Source of the DNA: Georgenia sp. EYE_87
GTDB taxonomy: Bacteria; Actinomycetota; Actinomycetes; Actinomycetales; Actinomycetaceae
DNA length: 64,000 bases
Reading direction: 5' to 3'
Assembly: GCF_023148685.1 (NCBI RefSeq)
Contig: NZ_JAHXNL010000006.1
Coordinates: 102,917-166,916 of the forward strand
Positions 7,771-15,914 of the stretch are shown here, piece after piece (the first letter of the stretch is position 1; the number at the start of each line of letters is the position of its first letter). Under the pieces are notes generated by a model, which was not told the DNA's origin, did not search any database, and worked only from the letters and a program-made list of their open reading frames with translations. Both the position numbers and the translations under genes were made by a program.

Positions 7771-9669
7771 TCAGGGGCGCTCCCCCGCCTGCCAGCCGTG
7801 GCGCCACTGCGCCCGACGACGCCAGGCGTCCCGCCACGCGTCCACCCCCATGGCGGGGCGGCCGCCGGGGCGGCGCAGCCCGGCGGCGAGCGCCCGCAGC
7901 CCGGTGCCGGCCACGAGCAGCTCGCCCGCGACCCGGCCCCACGGCCGCGGCAGGTTCTTGCGGTACGTCGTCACCCGCCCGCGCAGCACCAGGGGCAGCC
8001 GGTTCGACCCGGCCGACGACGCGCCGACCCGGTGGCGGAACCGCGCCTCCGGGCACACGCGCGGTGCCCAGCCGGAGCGGCGGGCGCGCAGGCTCAGGTC
8101 CGCGTCCTCGCCGTAGAGGAAGAAGTCGCGGTCGAACCCGTCCAGGGCGTCCCACACGTGCCGCTCCACCAGCATCAGCCCGCCGCTGACCACGGCGACC
8201 TCCCGCGCCTCGCCCCGCCAGCGGTCGGAGGACTCGGGGTCGAGCAGCCGGGATCCGGGGAAGACGCTCGACAGGCCCGTCGCGAAGCAGACGGCGGACC
8301 ACAGCGTCGGCCGGCCGAACCAGGACCGCGCGTCGGTGCCGCCCCGGTCGGTCACCGAGCGGCCGCCGACGATGCCCGCCACCGGGTGCCGCTCCGCACA
8401 GGCGAGCAGCGCCGCCACCGCGCCGGGGTCCACCACGGCGTCGGGGTTGACGAACAGCAGCCGGCGGGCGTCCGAGCGCGCGGCGCCCGCGTGGCAGCCC
8501 GCCGCGAAGCCGTCGTTGACGTCGCGCAGCACGAGCTCCAGCCGGTCGGACACGCCGTCCACCGCCGCGACGAGGTCGTCGCCCGAGCCGTTGTCGACCA
8601 CGATGATGCGCGCCCCCGGGACGCGGGTCAGCGCGGCGTCCAGGGCCTCGAGGCACTCGCGCACGTAGCCGGCGCTGCGGTAGGTCAGCACGACGACGTC
8701 GACCGGGGCGGCCGGGACGGACGGCGGGCGCGAGGCGGCCGGCGGGCGCGAGGCGGCCGGCGAGCCCGAGGTGACGGGCGGGGCTGACGCCGCCGGCGCC
8801 GGCGGGGGCGACGGCGACGCGCCTCCACGCCGGTCGTCCCGGCCCCAGGTGACCGTGCCGCGGCGCACCGCGATGCCCGCGGAGACCTTGGCGACGGCGG
8901 TCACCACGCTGAAGGTGGCGAGAGCGGGCAACAACGCCGGACGCGCCAGGACCGCGCGGGCGAGACCGGCGATCCGCTCGGACCGGCCGGCGTCGTGCGC
9001 CGGGCCGTCCACCAGCTGGTTGGCGGCGTAGACCCGGCGGCGGACCTTGAGCACCTCGCGCACGCGGCCGGGCGGGCGCACCACGACCGGCTCCGGCACG
9101 ATCACCGCCCGCTCGCGGCGCACCCGGGTGGTGGCGAAGCGGTCGTCGGCGATGCCCTCCGGGAAGGCGCCGAAGGTGTCGCGCGCCTCCCGGCCGAGCG
9201 TGTAGGCGCCCCGGCCGGCGAGCTGCTCCTGCACCCAGGGCAGGGACGCCCAGCCCTCGTAGTAGGCCCGGGCGGCCGGGCCGGCGGACGCGGTGTCGAG
9301 CACGCGGCGGGGTACGGCCACGGCCGCCCCGTCCCGCACGGCCGCGATCATCGCCCGGGCGGTCGCCGTGGGGCAGCGCACGTCGGCGTCGAGGTAGATG
9401 CGCGGGAAGCCCGGGGCGATCTCCTCCGCGGCGCGGATGGCGGCGATCTTGGAGGCCTCCGCGAGCGCCAGCACGGTGACGTCGTGCCCGAGCGCGGCCG
9501 CCGCCTCCCTGGCCCGGTCCGCCGTGGCGTCCGTGCACCCGTTGCAGGCGACGACCACGTCGAGCTCACCCGGGTCGGCGTCCGCGAGCAGGGCGCGGAG
9601 CCCGTCCGCGACGACCGCCTCCTCGTTGTGGGCCGGGACGATGACGGCGGGTCTCGGCGGGCCGCTCAT
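7771..9669 (-). CDS. Tandem GT2-GT2 glycosyltransferase fusion
   Basis: A 632-aa protein with two complete GT2 domains. Domain 1 (about residues 5-285) starts PAVIVPAHNEEAVVADGL, has ACNGCTDATAD and the DxD-like YLDADVRCP, and ends with a hydrophobic stretch. A Pro/Ala/Ser-rich linker of about 45 residues contains a repeated AASRPP unit. Domain 2 (about 330-610) has VDVVVLTYRSAGYVRECL, VDNGSGDD, LFVNPDAVVDPG and GFDRDFFLYGEDADLSLRAR, like rhamnosyltransferases. Two domains in one chain suggest that two successive sugars are added. The start is ATG 9669, overlapping the upstream stop by 4 nt (ATGA), so it is co-translated with the 758-aa multidomain gene. Domain 1 belongs to a branch also found in transferases acting on polyprenyl-linked sugars; specificity is unknown. 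Confidence 0.85.
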   Translation of the reverse strand: MSGPPRPAVIVPAHNEEAVVADGLRALLADADPGELDVVVACNGCTDATADRAREAAAALGHDVTVLALAEASKIAAIRAAEEIAPGFPRIYLDADVRCPTATARAMIAAVRDGAAVAVPRRVLDTASAGPAARAYYEGWASLPWVQEQLAGRGAYTLGREARDTFGAFPEGIADDRFATTRVRRERAVIVPEPVVVRPPGRVREVLKVRRRVYAANQLVDGPAHDAGRSERIAGLARAVLARPALLPALATFSVVTAVAKVSAGIAVRRGTVTWGRDDRRGGASPSPPPAPAASAPPVTSGSPAASRPPAASRPPSVPAAPVDVVVLTYRSAGYVRECLEALDAALTRVPGARIIVVDNGSGDDLVAAVDGVSDRLELVLRDVNDGFAAGCHAGAARSDARRLLFVNPDAVVDPGAVAALLACAERHPVAGIVGGRSVTDRGGTDARSWFGRPTLWSAVCFATGLSSVFPGSRLLDPESSDRWRGEAREVAVVSGGLMLVERHVWDALDGFDRDFFLYGEDADLSLRARRSGWAPRVCPEARFRHRVGASSAGSNRLPLVLRGRVTTYRKNLPRPWGRVAGELLVAGTGLRALAAGLRRPGGRPAMGVDAWRDAWRRRAQWRHGWQAGERP

Positions 9670-11942
9670 CGCGTGCCGCCGACCGTGCTGGGGACGCGGC
9701 TGCGCGCCCAGGCGCGGTACGCCGTCGCCGCGGTGCGCCGGCCCCTGCGCGCCGCCCGGAGCCCGACCCGCCCGACGCGGCGGACGGGCTCGCTCGAGCC
9801 GGTGACCGTCCGGGTCAGTCTGAACGCGCCCCGTCGCAGATGCTGCAGCCAGGCCGGGTCGTGGAGGAGCGCCTCCATCGGCAGGCCGACGTACGGGAGC
9901 CAGCGCAGGTCGTAGGAGAGGTCGTCGACGAACGGCAGATCGCCGTCGAAGTCCTCCGGCACGCCCACGAACCCGTACAGGTGCGTGAACTCGGGCGGCT
10001 CGCCGTCGTACCGGTGGAGGAACTCGAGGTCGATCAGCCGCAGCCCGTCCGGGTCGAGGAGGAAGTTCTGCGGCTTGGCGTCGATGAGGTCGTACCCGCG
10101 GGCGTGGACGCGCCGCAGGACGTCGACCATCCCGCGCGCGGCCCGCAGGGGGACCAGGCGGCCGCCGGGTCGGTCCCCGATGTTCAGCCGGTTCGGGTGG
10201 AAGCTCGTGAGGAGCCAGTTCGGGCCGGTCGCGAGCAGCGCGGGCACGGGCACGTGGGGGGCGAGCTCGCGCAGCCCGTGCAGCTCGCGCTCCTGGTGCG
10301 CCCGCGCCGGGCGGGCGAAGGTCTTGCGGACGGCGAGCCCGCCGTCGTGCTCGACGACCTCCACCTTGGCGCGGCGGCCGCGGCTCAGCACGGCGACGAC
10401 CGGGGCGTCCGTGGCGTACTCCTCGCGCCGGCGGCGGACCTCGGCCCTGAGCGCCTCGGCCTCGTCCGGGACCGCCAGCTCGACGTACTCCCACGCCTCC
10501 GGCTCGTTGTCCGAGGAGTGCACGGGGTTGAAGCGCTCGCCGTCGACCACCCGGGCGGCGACGAGGTCACGGATCCGCGTCTTCGCCAGGTACACGTCGG
10601 TGTTGGACAGCCACGGGTACTGCTCGCGCAGCGCGGGACCCGGTCGCCGGGGGCCGTGGTGGAGCACGACGACGGCGACGGCGGGCCCGCCTCCCGAGCG
10701 CGGGAACGGGCCGCGGCTCCAGTTGCCGCCACGCATGGACTCGGCGCACCGCCGGCGCGCGTCGTCGTCGAGCACCCGCTCGAGCACGATCTCGAAGCCG
10801 AGGGTGCCGAGCACCCGGCGCACGTCGTCCATGGTCAGGACGTCCAGGGTCCGCTCGCGCACGAGGAACACCGACGGCTCCGGGACCTCGGCGGCGTCCA
10901 GGTCCGGCGGGCGGATCCACGGGTTGGTCGCGGCGAGGCGCCGCAGGGTGTCCGGCGGCGGCTGCCAGCCCACGGTCGTGAGGTACTCGTCCACGCCCTC
11001 GAGGGTCGGCTCCAGCGCCACCCCGAGGCGGCCGGCGAGGTCCTCGAGCACCGCGGTGTAGTCGTGCTCGGGGTCGGGCTCGCGCCAGGACGTGCCCCGC
11101 GAGGCCAGTCCCGAGCTCGGGCCCTTGTGGTACACGGCGTGGTAGGCGAGCGAGTGCAGGTGGTCGAGGGGGGCGGGCACGCGGCAGCCGCTCGGGTGCA
11201 GCACCGCACGGCCGAGGAGCTGGCGGGCCAGCGCGGGCGGGTAGTAGGCCATGCCGTGGTAGTCCGTCCCGGTCTGGCCGGACTCGCTGTACAGGTCCAC
11301 CGGGATGGTCCCGGGCTCCTCGTCGAGGAGGGCCTCCACGGCGGCCAGGTCCTCGTCCGCGACCAGCAGGTCCAGGTCCTCCCCCGGCTCGAGCTCCGGC
11401 AGGTTCTCGAACCACCGCAGGGCGGCGTACCGCACGCCGCGCTCCTGGAGCCGCTCGACGAGCCCCGGCACGCCCCAGTACGGGGAGAGATAGCGGCGCG
11501 CCCGGCGCCGGCGGGCGCCGGCGAGCTCGAGGACGTCGAACTGCCGCCCGCCGCACGTGAACCGGCCGCGCGGGGTGGCCCGGCCGCGCAGCCGCGGCAG
11601 CAGCTCCGCCAGCCGCGCCTCCACGGCGCGGAGACCGGCCCGCCGCTCCACGGCGACCAGACGGGCGTGGCTCAGGTCCCGGAAGGTCCAGAGGTAGGGC
11701 GCGAGGTCGGCCCGCAGGATGACGACGTCCGCGCTGCTCCGCGCCACGAGGGCGGGCTCGAGGGCGACGAACCGGCCCGCGAGCTCCCCGGCCCGGGCCC
11801 GGACGGCGTCGAGCCTGGCGGGCGGGACGAGCCCGAGGTAGCGCTCACGGCCCGCGGCGGCGAGCGCGGCGGCGACGTCGGCGCCGTCGGCGCCGACATC
11901 GATGACCCGGCTGCCGGGCTCCAGCAGCGTGGCGAGCTCCAC
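9666..11942 (-). CDS. Four-module protein: methyltransferase-like, nucleotidyltransferase-like, NDK-like, kinase-like
   Basis: A 758-aa protein (773 if read from the GTG at 11987). From the N-terminus, with numbering from GTG 11942: a Rossmann-type region with SRVIDVGADG near residue 11, like a degenerate SAM methyltransferase; a nucleotidyltransferase-like part around GEDLDLLVADEDL (residues 187-199, D-x-D); a stretch at about 355-490 resembling nucleoside-diphosphate-kinase folds, with NTDVYLAKTRIRDLV and FNPVHSSDNEPEAWEY where NDKs have HGSDS; and a protein-kinase/APH-like C-terminal domain with DAKPQNFLL (621-629) and IDLEF (637-641). The NDK catalytic His is not evident. It is cotranscribed with the GT2-GT2 gene (4-nt overlap). 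TACAGT 7 nt before GTG 11942 favours that start. I know no characterised protein of this layout. The domain calls are by eye and function is unknown; modification of the polysaccharide or its carrier is inference. Confidence 0.7.
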   Translation of the reverse strand: MELATLLEPGSRVIDVGADGADVAAALAAAGRERYLGLVPPARLDAVRARAGELAGRFVALEPALVARSSADVVILRADLAPYLWTFRDLSHARLVAVERRAGLRAVEARLAELLPRLRGRATPRGRFTCGGRQFDVLELAGARRRRARRYLSPYWGVPGLVERLQERGVRYAALRWFENLPELEPGEDLDLLVADEDLAAVEALLDEEPGTIPVDLYSESGQTGTDYHGMAYYPPALARQLLGRAVLHPSGCRVPAPLDHLHSLAYHAVYHKGPSSGLASRGTSWREPDPEHDYTAVLEDLAGRLGVALEPTLEGVDEYLTTVGWQPPPDTLRRLAATNPWIRPPDLDAAEVPEPSVFLVRERTLDVLTMDDVRRVLGTLGFEIVLERVLDDDARRRCAESMRGGNWSRGPFPRSGGGPAVAVVVLHHGPRRPGPALREQYPWLSNTDVYLAKTRIRDLVAARVVDGERFNPVHSSDNEPEAWEYVELAVPDEAEALRAEVRRRREEYATDAPVVAVLSRGRRAKVEVVEHDGGLAVRKTFARPARAHQERELHGLRELAPHVPVPALLATGPNWLLTSFHPNRLNIGDRPGGRLVPLRAARGMVDVLRRVHARGYDLIDAKPQNFLLDPDGLRLIDLEFLHRYDGEPPEFTHLYGFVGVPEDFDGDLPFVDDLSYDLRWLPYVGLPMEALLHDPAWLQHLRRGAFRLTRTVTGSSEPVRRVGRVGLRAARRGRRTAATAYRAWARSRVPSTVGGTR

Positions 11943-11949
11943 AGACCGC

Positions 11950-11955
11950 ACTGTA
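11950..11955 (-). promoter_or_regulatory. -10 element, leaderless four-module gene
   Basis: TACAGT on the minus strand with a 7-nt spacer to the GTG at 11942. It lies inside the extra codons that the alternative start at 11987 would add. Confidence 0.45.
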
Positions 11956-12150
11956 GGCCGCGCTCCGCGCGCGGTGTCCGGATTCACCGGACCGGTTTCG
12001 GGCGACCCTGCCGCCCCGGGGAATCACCCTGACCGCGGTTTCCCGGCGGGTGCGAAAGAGCCCGCATTCGCACCCGCCGCACGGTCCGCGCGGCTAGCGT
12101 TTGCCGAGCGCGGGCCCCGCCGCCCGGCCGGACGGAGCGAAGGGAGCACT

Positions 12151-13971
12151 GTGCCGTCGAAAGCAGATGTGCCCCCGCCGAGAGGGCGCTCCAACCCGAT
12201 CACGGTCGCCCGCAAGGCCCGCGCGGCCTGGCGGCGCCTCGCGCCGTTCTTCCAGACCTCCCGGCTGAAGATGTTCCTCCTCGTGGCCGGGTCCGTGCTC
12301 GCCGGTGTGGCCGAGGCGGCGCTGCTCGCGGTCGTCGGCGCCATCGCCGGCGCGCTCAGCAACGGCGTGACCGACGTGACGCTGAAGCTCGGGCCGGTGG
12401 GCCTGAGCGAGCCGCTCGACGTCATGTTCGCCGCCGGCGTGGGGCTGGCGGTCGTGCGCGGGGCCCTGCAGATGATGCTGGCCTACCTGCCGGCGAGCAT
12501 GTCGGCCCACGCCGTGGCGAACCTGCGCCGCCTCCTCTTCGACTCCTTCACCCGGGCCGCCTGGCCGGTCAAGGCGTCGGAGCGCGACGGGCAGTTCCAG
12601 TCGCTGATGACCACGCACGTCAACGCGACGAGCTACGCGATCATCACCCTCGGCACCGGCATCTCCGCCGCCCTGGTGTTCGTCACCCTGCTGGTCTCCG
12701 CGTTCGTGCTGAGCCTGCCCGCCGCCGTGATGCTCAGCGTCGTCTCCACCGGGATCTTCCTGATGCTGCGACCGGTGTCCAGGCGCCTGCGCCGGCACGC
12801 CGCCGCGCTCAGCACGGAGAACATCGAGTACTCCAAGGGCGTCCAGGAGGTCGTCCTGATGGCGGAGGAGACGGAGGTCTTCGGCGCCTCCCCCTCGTAC
12901 CTCGACGCCTTCCACCACCGGATCGACGGGATCCGCCGGCCGATGCTGCGGACCCGCTTCCTCGCCCAGGGCGTGCCGGCGCTGTACCAGAGCATCGCGC
13001 TGCTGCTCCTCGTCCTCGCCCTCGGCGTCATCGCCCTGGTCGGCATGGGAGAGATCGCCAGCCTCGCCGCCGTCGTGCTGATCCTCCTGCGCGCGCTGAC
13101 CTACGGGCAGCAGGTGCAGACGGCGGTGACCGGCCTGGACGAGCGCGTGCCCTTCATGCACCACCTCGCCGACGCCGTCGAGCGCTACACCGCCAACCCC
13201 CGCCAGGACGGACCCCGCCACCTGCCCGAGGTCGTCGAACGCATCGGCATGCGAGGCGTGCGCTTCGGCTACGGCCCGGACACGGAGGTCCTCAAGGGCC
13301 TGACGTTCTCGGTGGGGCGGGGCGAGGCCATCGGCATCGCGGGCCCGTCAGGCGCCGGCAAGTCCTCGCTGGTCCAGCTGCTGCTGCGCCTGCGCATCCC
13401 CACCGCCGGCGCCCTCGAGGTCAACGGCACCGACGCCCGCGAGTTCCGGCGCGACGAGTGGCAGCGACGCGTCGCGTACGTGCCGCAGACGCCGCAGCTC
13501 GTCTGGGGCACCGTGGCGGACAACATCCGGTTCTACCGGCCTCACCTCACGCAGGAGGACATCGAATCGGCCGCGCGCCGGGCCCAGATCCACGACGAGA
13601 TCATGAGCTGGGAGAACGGCTACGACACGGTGGTGGGCCAGCGGGCCGCGGCGGTCTCGGGCGGCCAGCGCCAGCGGATCTGCCTGGCCCGGGCGCTCGC
13701 CGACCGGCCCGAGATCCTCGTCCTCGACGAGCCCACGAGCGCGCTCGACGTGCGCTCGGAGTCCCTGGTGAAGAACTCGCTGCACGAGCTCAAGGGCTCC
13801 ATCACGCTGTTCATGGTGGGGCACCGGCTCTCGACGCTGTCCTTCTGCGACCGCATCATGGTGGTGGCCGACGGCCGGCTCGAGGCGTTCGCGCCCCCGC
13901 ACGAGCTGATGGCGACGAACAGCTTCTATCGCGAGGTCACCGAGCTCACCCGCCAGCAGAGCGGGAGCTGA
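12151..13971 (+). CDS. ABC transporter, fused permease and ATPase (exporter half-transporter)
   Basis: A 606-aa type IV (MsbA/PglK-like) exporter half, expected to work as a homodimer that flips or exports a glycolipid, using ATP. Seen: about six membrane segments in residues 40-320. The nucleotide-binding domain runs from about 355, with Walker A GPSGAGKSS, Q-loop VPQTPQLVWG, signature VSGGQRQR, Walker B ILVLDEP and H-loop VGHRLS. The start is GTG 12151 with AAGGGAG 5 nt upstream; longer in-frame readings have no membrane or SD support. It is monocistronic within the polysaccharide locus. No separate Wzx flippase is present, so this protein may move the lipid-linked saccharide. Substrate is inference. 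Confidence 0.88.
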   Translation: MPSKADVPPPRGRSNPITVARKARAAWRRLAPFFQTSRLKMFLLVAGSVLAGVAEAALLAVVGAIAGALSNGVTDVTLKLGPVGLSEPLDVMFAAGVGLAVVRGALQMMLAYLPASMSAHAVANLRRLLFDSFTRAAWPVKASERDGQFQSLMTTHVNATSYAIITLGTGISAALVFVTLLVSAFVLSLPAAVMLSVVSTGIFLMLRPVSRRLRRHAAALSTENIEYSKGVQEVVLMAEETEVFGASPSYLDAFHHRIDGIRRPMLRTRFLAQGVPALYQSIALLLLVLALGVIALVGMGEIASLAAVVLILLRALTYGQQVQTAVTGLDERVPFMHHLADAVERYTANPRQDGPRHLPEVVERIGMRGVRFGYGPDTEVLKGLTFSVGRGEAIGIAGPSGAGKSSLVQLLLRLRIPTAGALEVNGTDAREFRRDEWQRRVAYVPQTPQLVWGTVADNIRFYRPHLTQEDIESAARRAQIHDEIMSWENGYDTVVGQRAAAVSGGQRQRICLARALADRPEILVLDEPTSALDVRSESLVKNSLHELKGSITLFMVGHRLSTLSFCDRIMVVADGRLEAFAPPHELMATNSFYREVTELTRQQSGS

Positions 13972-14034
13972 GCCGGCGCCCTGCCCCGCCGCGGGCCGCT
14001 GCTGAGTGGTGCCTCGCCGGCGGTCCGGCAGCCG

Positions 14035-14880
14035 CTACCAGCTCCCGCGCCCCCGGACGAGCTTCTCCAGGCGCCTGCGCGCGCCGCGCCGCTTCGCGCG
14101 CCAGCCGGAGTACTCGCGCAGGTCCAGCGACGCCCTCTGTACGGCGACGGCGGACTCGTGCTCCTGGCGCGCCCAGTCGGCCACCGAGGTGATCCCGAGC
14201 GCCTGGGCCGTGAGCGGCATGCGTCGCCGGAAGTCCTCGTCGTCCTTGAACAGGGTGTTGGGCGACCGAGGGTCGTCCAGGTTGTCCTCGCGGATGAACG
14301 GGTACGCCCAGCCGTTCACGGCGCCGCGGCGCGCGAGGTCGAGGCAGTACTGGGTGAACGACTGGCCCTGCCGCAGCGGGCCCTGCCGGGTCACCATCTC
14401 CCGCGGCAGGAGGTAGCCGCTGCCCTGGACCCAGTGGTTGCGCAGCAGCTGGTGGCCGCCGTTGAACGTGGCGATCTTCTTCCCGGCGACGTCGGGGAGG
14501 AAGTCCTCCTCCATGAACCGCCAGCAGCCCACCGCGCCGAACTCCGGGTTGGCGTCGTGCGCGTCGCGCAGCCGCTCGATCCACCCGTGCGCCGGCAGGC
14601 AGTCGTCGTCCACCTTGGAGACGTAGGTCGCGTCGGACTCGGTCCACAGCCAGTTCGTCGGGGCGGTGAGCCTGACGTTCTCCCGGCTGTGGTGGAACCG
14701 GTGCACGCGGGGGTCCTCCGCCAGCTCGGACGTGACGGCGAGCGTCTCCTCGTCGTCGCCGTTGTGCCAGAGCCAGACCCGGGTCCGCTCGTCGCACGTG
14801 GACAGCAGGTGCGGCAAGGAGACCCGGACGTGCTGCGGGCTGTTGTAGGTGATCATCAGAACGTCGGTCAGCGCAGCCAT
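14035..14880 (-). CDS. GT2-like glycosyltransferase
   Basis: A 281-aa GT-A fold protein. Seen: N-terminal DVLMITYNSPQHVRVSL, then WLWHNGDDEETLAV (nucleotide-binding region), the metal-binding acidic motif YVSKVDDDCLPAHGW, and a C-terminal half with WVQGSGYLLPREMV and LFKDDEDFRRRMPL. The basic tail KRRGARRRLEKLVRGRG may contact membrane lipids. The start is ATG 14880 with GGGAGGA 6-8 nt upstream. It is divergent from the Wzz-like gene, with 179 bp between them. Specificity is unknown. Confidence 0.75.
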   Translation of the reverse strand: MAALTDVLMITYNSPQHVRVSLPHLLSTCDERTRVWLWHNGDDEETLAVTSELAEDPRVHRFHHSRENVRLTAPTNWLWTESDATYVSKVDDDCLPAHGWIERLRDAHDANPEFGAVGCWRFMEEDFLPDVAGKKIATFNGGHQLLRNHWVQGSGYLLPREMVTRQGPLRQGQSFTQYCLDLARRGAVNGWAYPFIREDNLDDPRSPNTLFKDDEDFRRRMPLTAQALGITSVADWARQEHESAVAVQRASLDLREYSGWRAKRRGARRRLEKLVRGRGSW

Positions 14881-15059
14881 GACGGGTCCTCCCTCGACGG
14901 GGGCGTCAGCCCCTCGCATGCGTGGGAACGTACCGGACCCGGCCGCCCAGATCCGTCGATTGCGCCTCCTACCAGAAGACCGCGACTGTTCCCCGGCCGA
15001 AACGCCGGTGCGACACCAGAAGAACACCTAGCCTTCCAGCACGACCCCTGGAGGACTTC

Positions 15060-15914
15060 ATGGATCTGTTCACGATTCTTGGTGCGACCTTCCGCCGCTG
15101 GTACGTGACGGTCCCCGTCATGCTGCTCGCCGGGATCCTCGCCTACCAGTCGTACCAGTCGGTGCCGGCGGTGTACTCGTCCTCCGTGTCGGTGACCGTC
15201 CTCGCGCCCGTGGCACCGCCTCCCCCGCCCCCGGACCCGGTCACCGGGGAGGTCATCGAGCCGTACGAGGCCAACCCGTACAGCGGCCCGAACCTCGCGG
15301 CCGCCGTGCTGGCGCGCAACCTCAACAGCGCCTCCTTCGAGGACACGCTGGGGCTCGACCCGGAGCGCAACCAGACTATCGAGGCCGACCCGTCGCGCAG
15401 CGACCCGATCATCCAGGTGATCGCGACGGCGGAGTCCCCCCAGGCCGTGGTCGCCATCCTCGAGGAGGTGACGGTCCGGGCGGCGACGATCCTCGACGCC
15501 TTCCAGGCGGAGGCAGGCGCCACCGACGGCGCCCGCTACAACCTGGCGCCCGCGGTGCCGACCGACGTGGTCGAGGACGTCACCCCGAGCCGCTTCCGCA
15601 CTGCCGGCGCCATCGTCGTCATCGGGTTCGGCGTCGCGGCCGCTGTGGCCACGCTGCTCGACATGGTCCTCGAACGGCGGCGCACCGCCCGGGCACCCGT
15701 CGCGGCCCAGCCCGGGCCGGCCCCCGCCCCCGGGCCTGCCGCCCCAGCCTCCGGGCCGGCCCCCGCCCCCGGGCCCGGCGACCAGCCGGCGTCGGCGACC
15801 GCGACCCCGGTGCCCGCACCGAAGCTGACCATGACCGGCCGGCTGACACCGGGGCCGGGTACGGCGAACGACCCGGTGGGCGCACGGAGCCATGAGTCGT
15901 CCAGGGCTCGGTGA
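15060..15914 (+). CDS. Wzz-like polysaccharide chain-length / co-polymerase protein
   Basis: A 284-aa membrane protein of the Wzz/capsule co-polymerase type, which sets polymer length together with a Wzy polymerase. Seen: a short cytoplasmic N-terminus (MDLFTILGATFRRW), TM1 at about residues 15-32, an extracytoplasmic domain of about 145 residues, and TM2 at about 181-200 (AGAIVVIGFGVAAAVATLL). A cytoplasmic Pro/Ala/Gly-rich tail of about 80 residues is encoded partly by a duplicated segment (about 15713-15780). There is no Walker motif, so the tyrosine-kinase half is absent. The start is ATG 15060 with GGAGG 5 nt upstream. It overlaps the next gene by 23 nt. Confidence 0.78.
   Translation: MDLFTILGATFRRWYVTVPVMLLAGILAYQSYQSVPAVYSSSVSVTVLAPVAPPPPPPDPVTGEVIEPYEANPYSGPNLAAAVLARNLNSASFEDTLGLDPERNQTIEADPSRSDPIIQVIATAESPQAVVAILEEVTVRAATILDAFQAEAGATDGARYNLAPAVPTDVVEDVTPSRFRTAGAIVVIGFGVAAAVATLLDMVLERRRTARAPVAAQPGPAPAPGPAAPASGPAPAPGPGDQPASATATPVPAPKLTMTGRLTPGPGTANDPVGARSHESSRAR

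Noticed and set aside
15060-15914. Tyrosine-kinase co-polymerase (Wzc/CapB type)
   Set aside because: No Walker motifs or Tyr-rich tail; only the Wzz-like membrane part is present.
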